DNA of 64,000 nucleotides from HK1 sp965221725 (lineage in GTDB: Bacteria > Pseudomonadota > Gammaproteobacteria > HK1): contig OZ244909.1 of NCBI GenBank assembly GCA_965221725.1, positions 1,984,001-2,048,000 on the forward strand, written 5' to 3'. Of this stretch, positions 50,831 through 59,562 are shown in pieces; the stretch's first letter is position 1, and the number at the start of each line of letters is the position of its first letter. The notes beneath the pieces were generated by a model. The model was given only the letters and a program-made list of their open reading frames with translations, was not told the DNA's origin and made no database searches. The position numbers and the translations under genes are program-made.

Positions 50831-51898
50831 TCATGATCGGCGCGCCATCTGGTGGTATCCGAGCAGATGCTCGACCCCGACGAGTCCCGGATGGGGTCGG
50901 GTCACGACATGGACGGGGATCGCGCTCAGCCAGGAGTGGAAACGGCCCTTGGCGTGGAACCGTTCGAGGAATCGACGGGCGTCGAAGCGCGCGCCCCAGC
51001 CCGGGACGATGCCGCCGGCGATGAATACGCCGGCGCGGGCGCCGAGGGTGAGCGCGAGGTCGCCCGCCACCGACCCGAGCAAGCCGGTGAAGACCGCGAT
51101 GGTCTCCTGCGCGATCGGGTCACGGCCGGCGAACGCATCTGCGGCGATCTCCGCCGCGGTCTTGTCGCGCGCGCACCGCTTGCCGTCGATCGCGGCAATC
51201 GCCTTCCAGGTGGCCGCGATGCCCGGCCCGGAGAGCACGCGCTCGGCGGAGGCGTGCCCGAACCGCTCGGCGAGCGCGGTGACGATCGCCCATTCCCGCG
51301 CGTCGTGCGGGGCGAGCGTGCGGTGCCCGCCCTCGCCTTCGACGGCGGCGAACCCACCCGACGCGGCCGGCACGAGCCCGGAAACGCCGAGGCCGGTCCC
51401 CGGCGCGAGCACCGCACGGGCGGCAGCGGCGTCCGGAGCGTCTTCGGCTCGACTGCCTGCGGGCGGGCTGCCCTCAGCCGGAGTGCCTGCGGCCGGACCG
51501 CCCTCGGGCGGATTGCCTGCGGGCGGATTGCCTGCGGCGAGGGTTCGCACATCCCCGTGGCCGAGCGACGGAAGCGCCCAGGCAATGGCCGCGACATCGT
51601 TGACGAGCAGACAGCGCCGCACGTTGCAGTCGCGCTCGATGGCGCGGGCATCGAGCACCCAGTCGAGGTTCGTGACCTGTGCCCTTCCTCCGGCCACCGG
51701 GCCCGCCGCCGCGATCCCGATCGCATCGAACCCTCCGCGCATCCCGGTCTGCGCGCGCCATTGATCGAGCGCGTCCTCGAAGCTCCGGGCGCCGCCGGAT
51801 TCGATGACCTGCACCGGCGCCGGCCGCTTCCCCTCGTCCGTCAGGAGCCGGAACCGGATGTGGGTCCCCCCGAGATCGACGGCGAGGAGACGCTTCAT
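50831..51898 (-). CDS. glk: Glucokinase (ROK/Glk type) with a repeat insert
   Basis: 355 residues. It phosphorylates glucose with ATP. AVDLGGTHIRFRLL (phosphate loop), NLDWVLDARAI, LVNDVAAIAWALPSLG, APGTGLGVSGLVP and VEGEGGHRTLAP are Glk motifs. Residues about 120-149 are six tandem five-residue units (xPPAG/xPAEG type) inserted in the surface loop between the small and large domains. ATG overlaps the otsA stop by 4 bases. Its product feeds otsA and gnd through glucose-6-phosphate. Confidence 0.93.
   Translation of the reverse strand: MKRLLAVDLGGTHIRFRLLTDEGKRPAPVQVIESGGARSFEDALDQWRAQTGMRGGFDAIGIAAAGPVAGGRAQVTNLDWVLDARAIERDCNVRRCLLVNDVAAIAWALPSLGHGDVRTLAAGNPPAGNPPEGGPAAGTPAEGSPPAGSRAEDAPDAAAARAVLAPGTGLGVSGLVPAASGGFAAVEGEGGHRTLAPHDAREWAIVTALAERFGHASAERVLSGPGIAATWKAIAAIDGKRCARDKTAAEIAADAFAGRDPIAQETIAVFTGLLGSVAGDLALTLGARAGVFIAGGIVPGWGARFDARRFLERFHAKGRFHSWLSAIPVHVVTRPHPGLVGVEHLLGYHQMARRS
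51450..51539 (-). repeat. Six tandem 15-bp repeats inside glk
   Basis: Six units of 15 bases, of the form GGATTGCCTGCGGGC on the plus strand with substitutions; the last two units differ only at their end. Each encodes five residues, so the reading frame is kept. Confidence 0.9.
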
Positions 51899-53505
51899 CG
51901 CACTGCGTAGAGTCGTTCGAGGAACGATTCACGCCAGGCCATCACGTCGTCGCGACGCACACCCTCCACCAGCGTCCGCCACCGCTCCTTGCGCTCCGCG
52001 AGCGGCATGTTGAGCGCCCTCTGGAGTGCGTCGGCGACACCCCCGACGTCGTAGGGGTTGACGATGACGGCGCCGTCGGCGTGGCGTGCCGCCCCGGCGA
52101 AGCGCGACAGCACCAGCACCCCCGGGTCCCGGGGCGACTGGGCCGCAACGTACTCCTTCGCCACCAGGTTCATCCCGTCGCGCAGCGGAGTGACGAGCCC
52201 GATCCGCGCGATGCGGAACAGCCCGGCGAGGGCGCGGCGGCTGAAGCTTCGGTTGATGTAGCGCAGCGGCGTCCAGTCGAACTCGGAGTACTCGGAGTTG
52301 ATACGTCCCGACAGCGTTTCGAGCTCGTGGCGGATGTCGACGTAGTCCTGCACGTCGGATCGGGACTGCGGCGCGATCTGGATGTAGCTCGCCCGTCCCC
52401 GGTTCTCGGGATAGTCGGCCAGCAGGCGCTCGAAGGCGCGAAAACGCTCCGGGAGCCCCTTGCTGTAGTCGAGACGGTCCACCCCGAGGATGGCCTGACG
52501 GTCGTTGAGCACCCGGCGCATGCGGGCCGCGTGCTCGCCCGCCTCCCTGGTGGTTGCGTACCGTGCGAACGCCCCGGCGTCGATGCCGATCGGGAAGGCG
52601 GCGACGACGACCTCCCGGCCGTATGCCCGCACCCGGTCGTGACCGAGGACTCTGCCTCCCGCCTCCTTCACGACGTAGTCGAAGAAGCTGTCCCGATCGC
52701 CTTCGGTCTGGAAGCCGATCACGTCGTAGGAGAAGAGTGCCCGGACGAGCACGTCGTGGGTGGGGAGCGCGGTGAGCACCTCCCGGGCCGGGAAGGGGAT
52801 GTGGAGGAAGAATCCCATGGGGCTGGTGCACCCCATCCGCCTCAGCTCCTCGCCGCAGGCCATGAGGTGATAGTCGTGGACCCAGACGTGATCTCCCGCC
52901 TTGAGCAGGGGCAGCAGCGCGTGCGCAAAGCGCTGGTTGACCTTGAGGTAACCCTGGTAGTGCTCGCGATCGAACGTCGCGAGGTCGAGGCGGTAGTGGA
53001 ACAGCGGCCACAGGGTCGAGTTCGCGAAGCCGTTGTAGTAGTCCTCGTAGTCGTCGGAGGTCAGGTCGAGGGTCGCGACGGTCAGCGCGCTGTGGTGCTG
53101 GAGCTTCGGGGTCCTGCGCTCCCGTTCGGAGATCTCCCCGCTCCATCCGAACCACACGCCCCCGCTGCGGCGAAGCGCATCGAGCAACGCCACCGCCAGC
53201 CCCCCGGCCCGGTCCGGATGCCTGACCGACGCCACCCGGTTGGAAACCACCACCAATCGACCCCGCGTAGCGGGCGGTGTCTGGCGAGCCTGCGAAGCGG
53301 GCGGTGCCGGTCGAGTTCGCCTGGCGGACGGCACTTCCGGTCCAGCTCGCGCCGCAGACGGCGGTTCGGGGCGATCTTGCGAAGCGGCTGAAGTCCGACG
53401 TGTCGGTGGTCCGGACGAAGCGCGCGCCTTCACCGCCGCGACGGCGCTCGTGCCGGCACTGGAAGTCCGCCGTGCTGATTCCCCGGACGAAGCGCGTGAA
53501 CTCAT
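51895..53505 (-). CDS. otsA: Trehalose-6-phosphate synthase with a low-complexity N-terminal extension
   Basis: 536 residues, GT20. It makes trehalose-6-phosphate from UDP-glucose (or ADP-glucose) and glucose-6-phosphate. The enzyme proper begins at residue 83, RLVVVSNRVAS, and shows NSTLWPLFHYR, VWVHDYHLMACGEELRR, FFLHIPFPAREVLTALP, GVDRLDYSKGLPERF and LVTPLRDGMNLVAKEYVA. The first 82 residues are Ala/Ser/Pro/Arg-rich and repeated, not part of the family. GGGAGGA lies 6 bases before the ATG at 53505, so the extension is probably translated. It overlaps both neighbours by 4 bases. Confidence 0.94.
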   Translation of the reverse strand: MSSRASSGESARRTSSAGTSAVAAVKARASSGPPTRRTSAASQDRPEPPSAARAGPEVPSARRTRPAPPASQARQTPPATRGRLVVVSNRVASVRHPDRAGGLAVALLDALRRSGGVWFGWSGEISERERRTPKLQHHSALTVATLDLTSDDYEDYYNGFANSTLWPLFHYRLDLATFDREHYQGYLKVNQRFAHALLPLLKAGDHVWVHDYHLMACGEELRRMGCTSPMGFFLHIPFPAREVLTALPTHDVLVRALFSYDVIGFQTEGDRDSFFDYVVKEAGGRVLGHDRVRAYGREVVVAAFPIGIDAGAFARYATTREAGEHAARMRRVLNDRQAILGVDRLDYSKGLPERFRAFERLLADYPENRGRASYIQIAPQSRSDVQDYVDIRHELETLSGRINSEYSEFDWTPLRYINRSFSRRALAGLFRIARIGLVTPLRDGMNLVAKEYVAAQSPRDPGVLVLSRFAGAARHADGAVIVNPYDVGGVADALQRALNMPLAERKERWRTLVEGVRRDDVMAWRESFLERLYAVR

Positions 53506-55436
53506 GCGTTGTCCTCCCACGACTCGCTCAGGCGGGTCGCCGCGTTGATGATGCCGACCAGCGAGTAGGTCTGCGGATAGTTCCCCCAGAGCTCTCCGCT
53601 GGCAGGATCGATGTCCTCGGAGAGAAGGCCGAGCGGGTTCCGCGCATCGAGCATGGCATCGAAGATCTCGCGTGCTTCCTCCCGGCGTCCGAGCCGGGTC
53701 AGGGCGTCGATATACCAGAACGTGCAGATGTTGAACGCATTGTGCGGCGGGCCGAAGTCGTCGGCGGTCGCGTACCGGAACAGATGATGGCCGCGTCGAA
53801 GCTCCTGCTCGATGCGCGCCACCGTGGACCGGAACCGGTCATCGCCCGAGTCGATGAACCCGACCTCGGCCATCAGCAGCAGACTCGCGTCCAGCCCGTC
53901 GCCTTCGAAGCTCTCGGCGAAGGCACCCAGGCGGGGGTTCCAGGCCCGGGCCAGGATGGTCTCGCGCACCGCCACTGCCCGCTCGCGCCACCGCGCGCTC
54001 CGGTCAGCCAGGCCGAGATGAGCGGCGATCTTCGCGAGCCGGTCACACGCAGCCCAGCACATCAGGCTCGAAGACGAGTGTACCCGGGCCATGGTGCGCA
54101 GCTCCCACATGCCGGCATCGGGTTGATCGTGCACGGCGAATGCGCGCTCGCCGATGCGTTCGAGGCGCTCGAACTCGACGCGCCCCGGTCTCGCCAGGAG
54201 TCGGGTGTCGAAGAACGCCTGGGAAGCCGCGAGCACCACGTTGCCGTAGACATCGTGCTGGACATGCTCGAACGCCTGGTTCCCGGCGCGCACCGGCCCC
54301 ATGCCACGATAGCCCGCAAGCGAGGTGACGGTGCGCTCGGTCAGGCGGCGTTCGAGACCGATCCCGAACACCGGCTGCAGGTGCCCGCCGCAGTGCTCCG
54401 CCTCGTTGCCGCTGATGAGGTTGTTCAGGTAGCGGAGATAGTCCTCCATCGTCTCGACCTCGGCGAGACTGTTGAGCGCCCGCACCACGAAGAACGAATC
54501 CCGCAGCCAGCAATAGCGATAGTCCCAGTTCCGCTCGGTATCTGCGGCTTCCGGGATGCTCGTGGTCATCGCCGCGATGATCGCGCCGGTTTCCTCGAAC
54601 GCGCAGAGCTTCAGCGTGATGGCGGCGCGCGAGACCGCTTCCTGCCATTCGAACGGCAGCGCCAGACGCCGGGTCCACCGCCGCCAGTAGGTCTCGGTCT
54701 TCTCCTCGAACTCGCGCGCGGTCGGCTCGACGCCACCGGCGAGGGTCTCGTCGGGGCCGAGCAGCAGGCTCACCGGCTCTTCGAGCAGGAACGGCGTCTC
54801 GTCGAGCACGTAGGTGATCGGGGCGTTGGTGTTGAGCCGCAGCGCCTGGCTGGTGTGCGCGTAGCGAATGTGGTTGGAACCGTGGGTGATGTCCGGGGCG
54901 CGGGCGCCGTAGTTGAAACGCGGTCGCACCCGGATCCGGATGCGCGGCGAACCGCTGATGGCGCGAACCCTGCGCACCAGGGTGGTGGGCCGGAACGTGC
55001 GCCCGCGCGTTTGAAAGCGCGGGGCGAAGTCGGTCACCACGATGCGGTTCCCCGCCCCGTCCACCATGCGGGTTTCCAGAATCGCGGTATTGGGACGGTA
55101 GCCTTGCGTGACCTCCACCACCCCGAGAAGCTCGATGGCAAAGAAGCCCGGCCGGGTATTCGCGTCGGCCTCCAGGCTGGTCTCCAGGCCGGCTCCCGAG
55201 GGATCGGGTGGGGAACGGAGCGCTCCCTGTTCCGAAGGTGAGCGAGCGCTCGCTCCCGAACCCGCCCCCGGAAGAACGGGTCGGGAACGGTGGCGTCGGG
55301 GGTCGTCGTCGATCAGGCTGCAGAACACCGGGTCCGCGTCGAACCGCGGCAGGCAGCACCACACGATGCGCGCATTCTCGTCGACGAGAGCACCGTAGGT
55401 GCAGTTGCCGATGACTCCGAGGTTCAGCGAGGACAT
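53502..55436 (-). CDS. GH15 glucoamylase/trehalase-like glycoside hydrolase
   Basis: 644 residues. (alpha/alpha)6-barrel GH15 family, which includes bacterial glucoamylases and acid trehalases. LGVIGNCTYGALVDENARIV at the N-terminus, NWDYRYCWLRDSFFVVRAL, PDAGMWELR, and GLLSEDIDPASGELWGNYPQ with the catalytic glutamate are visible. Residues about 49-93 are a Ser/Pro/Gly-rich insert. Located between otsB and otsA, it may hydrolyse trehalose or glucan. GGAGAA precedes the ATG at spacing 3-4. A terminator-like hairpin lies just upstream. Confidence 0.9.
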   Translation of the reverse strand: MSSLNLGVIGNCTYGALVDENARIVWCCLPRFDADPVFCSLIDDDPRRHRSRPVLPGAGSGASARSPSEQGALRSPPDPSGAGLETSLEADANTRPGFFAIELLGVVEVTQGYRPNTAILETRMVDGAGNRIVVTDFAPRFQTRGRTFRPTTLVRRVRAISGSPRIRIRVRPRFNYGARAPDITHGSNHIRYAHTSQALRLNTNAPITYVLDETPFLLEEPVSLLLGPDETLAGGVEPTAREFEEKTETYWRRWTRRLALPFEWQEAVSRAAITLKLCAFEETGAIIAAMTTSIPEAADTERNWDYRYCWLRDSFFVVRALNSLAEVETMEDYLRYLNNLISGNEAEHCGGHLQPVFGIGLERRLTERTVTSLAGYRGMGPVRAGNQAFEHVQHDVYGNVVLAASQAFFDTRLLARPGRVEFERLERIGERAFAVHDQPDAGMWELRTMARVHSSSSLMCWAACDRLAKIAAHLGLADRSARWRERAVAVRETILARAWNPRLGAFAESFEGDGLDASLLLMAEVGFIDSGDDRFRSTVARIEQELRRGHHLFRYATADDFGPPHNAFNICTFWYIDALTRLGRREEAREIFDAMLDARNPLGLLSEDIDPASGELWGNYPQTYSLVGIINAATRLSESWEDNA

Positions 55437-55460
55437 GGATTCTCCTCAGGTATGCTCTGA

Positions 55461-55483
55461 AAAACTCCATCCATGGAGCTTTT
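55461..55483 (-). terminator. Attenuator-like hairpin in the GH15 leader
   Basis: On the minus strand CTCCA, loop TGGA, TGGAG is followed directly by TTTTT, with flanking A/T able to extend the stem. It ends about 24 bases before the GH15 start. Position inside the leader suggests attenuation of the GH15-otsA-glk-gnd operon or a terminator for otsB. Confidence 0.5.
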
Positions 55484-55579
55484 CATGGTCGCAAAGCGTG
55501 GTTTCGGCCGGGACGCCCCACTTTCATGCTGCGGGGTAGATGCCAACGCGCCGACCATGATCGTTTTGTTCTGCTCTCG

Positions 55580-55605
55580 GATTCAATGACCGAGGTCATC
55601 GAATC
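55580..55605. promoter_or_regulatory. 26-bp inverted repeat upstream of the GH15 operon
   Basis: GATTCAATGACC, spacer GA, GGTCATCGAATC: 12-base arms with one mismatch. Such a dyad about 145 bases before the GH15 start is a candidate regulator-binding site. Confidence 0.45.
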
Positions 55606-55741
55606 AGGCGGCACATCACTGGTGCCGCCGGGAAGCTCCGACTCGATCAGAGCCTCCCTTGTCAGAGCCTCCCTTGTGTACTCGGCCGCGCGGGCGACGC
55701 CCGTATTCCGACCCCGGTGATCGGCCCGCGTCCGCTTCCAT

Positions 55742-56536
55742 TCAGCCGCGGGTGGGCGCGATGCCCGCCAGCCAGCGGTGGAGCGAGGCGACATCGGGCA
55801 CCCGGCAGGCGGCGGCGCTCTCGCCACCACCGACCTTGACGCTGATGCCCCCGAGGCGGTTCACGGCTGCGAACCCGTCCTCGTCGGTGATGTCGTCGCC
55901 CGCGAAGACCGGCGTGCGGCCGGCAAACGGGGGCGTCTCGAGAAAGCGGCCGATGGCGGTGCCCTTGTCGGCATGGGTGGGCCTCACTTCCAGCACCATC
56001 TTCCCGTGCATCACCTGATGGCCGTTGTACGGCGTCACCGCCCGGGCGACGAATTCGCGCAACTCTCGCTCGCGCTCCGGCGCCCGCCGGAAGTGCAATG
56101 CCACCGAGACGCCCTTGTCCTCGACGACGAGCCGCGCGTCCTCTCGAACGAGCGACCGAAACCGCGCCCGCAACTCGGCGAACTCCGGGTGGCGGGGCGC
56201 AGTCTCCTCGACCGTTCCGTCCGGCATCCGCAACTCGAGCCCGTGCAGACCGGCGGCGGGGAGCCTCAGCGGATCGAGCAGGGCGTCGAGCGCCGCGATC
56301 GGCCGGCCGCTCACGAGCGCCACCGCTCCGTCGAGCGCCTCCATGCACGCGGAGAGCGTCGCACGCAGTTTCACGGGGATCACCACTGCATCCGGGGTCA
56401 TCGCGAGTTCCACCAGAGTACCGTCGAAATCGAGGAAGAGCGCCCAGGCCGCGCCGGCCGGGGATGCGGGCGGCTCCGTGCCACCGAAGTGCGGGGTTGG
56501 CGCTTGACAGGCCGAACGGTTCACGGTTCCGAGCAC
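55742..56536 (-). CDS. otsB: Trehalose-6-phosphate phosphatase
   Basis: 264 residues, HAD superfamily. It dephosphorylates trehalose-6-phosphate to trehalose. Motif I ALFLDFDGTLVEL near residue 35, motif II in ALVSGRPIAALD, HADKGTAIGRFLE (Lys) and PVFAGDDITDEDGF (motif IV) are present. The start is uncertain: GTG at 56536 or GTG at 56524, neither with a strong ribosome binding site. First gene of the minus-strand sugar cluster and the enzyme that completes the otsA product. Confidence 0.93.
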   Translation of the reverse strand: MLGTVNRSACQAPTPHFGGTEPPASPAGAAWALFLDFDGTLVELAMTPDAVVIPVKLRATLSACMEALDGAVALVSGRPIAALDALLDPLRLPAAGLHGLELRMPDGTVEETAPRHPEFAELRARFRSLVREDARLVVEDKGVSVALHFRRAPERERELREFVARAVTPYNGHQVMHGKMVLEVRPTHADKGTAIGRFLETPPFAGRTPVFAGDDITDEDGFAAVNRLGGISVKVGGGESAAACRVPDVASLHRWLAGIAPTRG

Positions 56537-56719
56537 AGGTCTGGATGGTCCGGGGGTGAGGGGATAGTCCGGTGCAATGCCCTACGGAATGCCATTGTCC
56601 AACGATGGCGCTACGTCGACAAACGTTGAAGTTTGGCGTTGGAACCTGGCGTCGGAATCTTGCGAGAGGATATCGCCGAGCACCCGGACCACAAGGCCGG
56701 AGACGATTGAATCTGGTCA

Positions 56720-56737
56720 GATAGATGACCTACTATC
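56720..56737. promoter_or_regulatory. Short inverted repeat before the Phd/PIN genes
   Basis: GATAG, 8-base spacer, CTATC, ending 5 bases before the antitoxin ATG at 56743; position suits an autoregulatory operator. Confidence 0.3.
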
Positions 56738-56742
56738 AACAC

Positions 56743-56991
56743 ATGATCAAGGTCAACATTGCCGACGCAAAGGCGCATTTTTCGCGCTATCTGGAGAGTG
56801 TCGAGAGCGGAGAGACGATTCTCGTCTGTCGGCGCAACGTGCCGATTGCCGAACTCCGCCCGGTGCCCAGGCGACTCACACGGGCGCGCCCGGTGGGAAT
56901 CGACCGCGGGATGATCGTTCCGTCCAGCTTCTTCGAGCCGCTGCCCAACGAGCTGCTCGACGCTTTCGAGGGCAACGAGAATCCGCAGTGA
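56743..56991 (+). CDS. Phd/YefM-type antitoxin
   Basis: 82 residues. VNIADAKAHFSRYLESVESG and NVPIAELRPV are the Phd/YefM fold, which dimerises on operator DNA; the C-terminal part (VPSSFFEPLPNELLDAFEG) would wrap the toxin. The ATG at 56743 opens the conserved domain; a start at 56725 is possible. Overlaps the toxin by 4 bases. Confidence 0.85.
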   Translation: MIKVNIADAKAHFSRYLESVESGETILVCRRNVPIAELRPVPRRLTRARPVGIDRGMIVPSSFFEPLPNELLDAFEGNENPQ

Positions 56992-57374
56992 GGCTGCTGC
57001 TCGACACCTGTACGTTCCTCTGGCTGGCCACCGATGATCCACGGTTGACACCGGTGGTCAGAGCCGGGTGCTCGGACCCCGGAAACGAGGTCTACCTCAG
57101 CGCACTCTCGGCCTGGGAGATTTCAATCAAGCACCGGCTGGGCCGCCTGCCGCTTCCGGAACCGCCCGCCCGGTACGTGGAGAGCCGGCGGAGCTGGCTG
57201 CTGATCGAACCACTCGCATTCGACGAGGCCTGCGCCGCTCACGACGCGCTCCTGCCGGCCCACCACCGGGATCCGTTTGACCGGGGACTGGTTTCGCAGG
57301 CAATTCTGCACGGACTGACGATCGTCACCCCCGATGTCGATATCGCCCGGTATCCGGCCCCGGTGCTCTGGTAA
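56988..57374 (+). CDS. PIN-domain (VapC-like) toxin
   Basis: 128 residues, GTG start in a GTGA overlap with the antitoxin. PIN acidic residues: LLLDTCTFLWLA (first Asp), SALSAWEISIKHRLGRL (Glu), HHRDPFDRGLVSQA (Asp pair) and IVTPDVDIARYP. This subgroup is paired with Phd-type antitoxins. Ribonuclease activity on tRNA or rRNA is the family expectation. All four acidic positions are present. Confidence 0.87.
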   Translation: MRLLLDTCTFLWLATDDPRLTPVVRAGCSDPGNEVYLSALSAWEISIKHRLGRLPLPEPPARYVESRRSWLLIEPLAFDEACAAHDALLPAHHRDPFDRGLVSQAILHGLTIVTPDVDIARYPAPVLW

Positions 57375-57410
57375 CTCCCGCCGGGGATCGGAAGCGGCAG
57401 AGTCGGTCCG

Positions 57411-58094
57411 ATGAGAATTCTCCTCGTCGAAGACGACCCCGAGACCGCCCGCTTCATTCGCAAGGGGCTGGAGGAAGCCGGACACGTCCTGGATCAGGCC
57501 GGTTACGGAAAGCGGGGGTTGCTGCTCGCGCTCGATGCCGATCACGACGCGCTCGTGGTCGACCGGATGCTCCCGGGGCTCGATGGCCTGTCGATCGTGC
57601 GATCCCTGCGGGCGGCGGGCCGCACCACCCCGGTGCTCGTCCTGAGCGCGCTCGGCGAGGTCGACGACCGGGTGGAGGGCCTGCGCGCGGGCGGCGACGA
57701 CTATCTCGTCAAGCCGTTCGCGCTCGCCGAGCTCTCGGCCCGGCTCGACGCGCTGGGGCGGCGGCACGCCGCCGCCGGCGCCGCCGCACCGCCGACGCGG
57801 CTCGCGGTCGCGGATCTGGAGATGGACCTCCTGGCCCGCACCGTGAAACGCGCCGGGCGGCCCATCGATCTCAAACCCCGCGAGTTCCGGCTGCTGGAGC
57901 ACCTGATGCGCCACGCCGGACAGGTGGTCACCCGAACCATGCTGCTCGAAGCGGTGTGGAACTACCACTTCGACCCCCAGACCAACGTCATCGACGTACA
58001 CGTCAGCCGCCTCCGCCGCAGGGTCGACCGGGGCTTCGGCCCGCCCCTCATCCACACCGTGCGCGGCGCGGGCTACGTGATCCGCGCGCCATGA
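57411..58094 (+). CDS. OmpR/PhoB-family response regulator
   Basis: 227 residues. Receiver domain with acidic pocket EDDPE, phosphoacceptor Asp51 in VVDRMLPGLDG and the lysine in YLVKPFA; C-terminal winged helix with LKPREFRLLEHLMRHAGQVV and NVIDVHVSRLRRRVD. It controls transcription in response to the histidine kinase encoded 40 bases downstream. The stimulus is not evident from sequence. CGGCAGAGTCGGTCC before the ATG gives only a weak ribosome binding site. Confidence 0.93.
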   Translation: MRILLVEDDPETARFIRKGLEEAGHVLDQAGYGKRGLLLALDADHDALVVDRMLPGLDGLSIVRSLRAAGRTTPVLVLSALGEVDDRVEGLRAGGDDYLVKPFALAELSARLDALGRRHAAAGAAAPPTRLAVADLEMDLLARTVKRAGRPIDLKPREFRLLEHLMRHAGQVVTRTMLLEAVWNYHFDPQTNVIDVHVSRLRRRVDRGFGPPLIHTVRGAGYVIRAP

Positions 58095-58134
58095 CCGCCG
58101 CCGCGATCAGCGCCGGCCGCGGCCTTGCCCGGCC

Positions 58135-59562
58135 ATGATCCTCATCGCCCGCAGCATCGCGTGGCGCATCGCGGCCGGATACGCGGTGCTGTTCGGGGCC
58201 TCGGTGCTCGCGCTCCTCGGCTTCATCTACGTCTCCACCGACGGCTTCATGACCCGGCAGATGGAGGCGGTGATCGAGGCCGAGGTCCGGGGGCTGGCGG
58301 AGCGCTACCGCACCGGCGGCGTGCGCGGGCTGCGCGATCTCCTGCGCGAACGGGTCGCGCGCAACCCCGCCAGCTCGTCGATCTACCTGCTCGCCGACCC
58401 CGGCTTCCGGGTGCTCGCGGGCAATCTGAGCGACTGGCCCCGGGCGGCCCGGGGCGCGGACCCGTGGATCGAGTTCGAGCTGCGCACCGCGGACGATGCC
58501 GACGGCCGCATGGTGCACCGGGCCAGGGCACGACACTTCCAGCTCCGGCGCGGATACCACCTTCTGGTCGGGCGCAACCTTCGGGACTACGAAGCGATGC
58601 GCTCGGCCATCCTCCGCACCGTGGCCTGGGGGGTGGGCGTGGCCGGGCTCCTCGCGGTCGCGATCGCGTGGCGGCTGCGCCGGAGCGTGGCCACCCGCAT
58701 CGAATCCATCAACCGGACCGCGCGCCGGATCATGGACGGGGAGCTTTCGGAGCGCATCGAAAGCCGCGGGAGCGGCGACGAATTCGACGATCTGGTGGCG
58801 AACCTGAACGCCATGCTCGCGCGCATCGAGACCCTGATGGACGATGTGCGCCGGGTCTCCGACAACGTCGCCCACGATCTCCGCACGCCGCTCGGCCGCC
58901 TGCGCACCCGCCTGGAGGCGCTGCGCGATGAGAGCCGCGAGAGCGGGTCGGCGCCGCTCGCGGAGGCCGCGCTGCACGAAGCCGACCAGATGCTGGCGAC
59001 CTTCAACGCGCTGCTGCGCATCGCCCGCGTCGAGACCCGGCAGCGCCGGCACGCATTCAGGCGGCTGGACCTTGCCACCGTCGGCACCGATGTCGCGGAC
59101 CTCTACGCGCCGGTGGCGGAATCGCGCGGGATCACCTTCCGCCATTCCGCCATCGCCGCGCCGGTCGAGGGCGACGCCGACCTGCTCTTCCAGTCGCTCG
59201 CGAACCTGCTCGACAACGCCATGAAGTACACCCCGGAAGGCGGAGCGGTGACGCTGCACGTCACCTCCGACGACCGCTCCGTCACCGCCGTGGTCGCCGA
59301 CTCCGGGCCGGGGGTGCCGCCCGAAGAGCGCGAAGCGGTGCTGCGGCGGTTCTACCGCCTCGAATCCGCCCGGAGCACCCCGGATAATGGACTTGGCAAC
59401 GGACCGGACAACGCACCGGACAGCGCACCAGACAACGCACCGGGCAGCGGGCTGGGCTTGAGCCTCGTCGCCGCCGTCGCCCAGCTCCACGAAGCGGAGC
59501 TGACGCTGGAGGACAACGCGCCGGGGCTCGTGGTGCGGATGCGCTTCAGGCGGGCGGGGTAG
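58135..59562 (+). CDS. Membrane sensor histidine kinase
   Basis: 475 residues. Two membrane segments (about 8-30 and 160-180) flank a periplasmic sensor of roughly 130 residues; then HAMP, a HisKA domain with phosphorylated His247 in NVAHDLRTPLGRLRTRLEAL, and the ATPase: N-box SLANLLDNAMKYTP, G1 VVADSGPGVPPEE, G2 GSGLGLSLVAAV. Directly before G2, in the ATP lid, there is a run of four-residue units (GPDNAPDSAPDNAPGS), unusual for the family. Partner of the upstream response regulator. The last 17 bases overlap the convergent gene on the minus strand. Confidence 0.92.
   Translation: MILIARSIAWRIAAGYAVLFGASVLALLGFIYVSTDGFMTRQMEAVIEAEVRGLAERYRTGGVRGLRDLLRERVARNPASSSIYLLADPGFRVLAGNLSDWPRAARGADPWIEFELRTADDADGRMVHRARARHFQLRRGYHLLVGRNLRDYEAMRSAILRTVAWGVGVAGLLAVAIAWRLRRSVATRIESINRTARRIMDGELSERIESRGSGDEFDDLVANLNAMLARIETLMDDVRRVSDNVAHDLRTPLGRLRTRLEALRDESRESGSAPLAEAALHEADQMLATFNALLRIARVETRQRRHAFRRLDLATVGTDVADLYAPVAESRGITFRHSAIAAPVEGDADLLFQSLANLLDNAMKYTPEGGAVTLHVTSDDRSVTAVVADSGPGVPPEEREAVLRRFYRLESARSTPDNGLGNGPDNAPDSAPDNAPGSGLGLSLVAAVAQLHEAELTLEDNAPGLVVRMRFRRAG
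59377..59448 (+). repeat. Six 12-bp repeats inside the histidine kinase gene
   Basis: Units such as GGACCGGACAAC, GCACCGGACAGC, GCACCAGACAAC, GCACCGGGCAGC; each encodes four residues (xPDN/APGS). The last unit supplies the PGS that normally precedes the G2 box, suggesting the array grew from that sequence. Confidence 0.88.

Larger units (their letters stand above)
55437..55741. other. Non-coding gap between otsB and the GH15 gene
   Basis: 305 bases without a credible gene. It holds a terminator- or attenuator-like hairpin at 55461-55483, an inverted repeat at 55580-55605 and a 15-bp exact tandem duplication (TCAGAGCCTCCCTTG) at about 55646-55675. This looks like a regulatory leader for the GH15-otsA-glk-gnd transcript. 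Confidence 0.5.
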
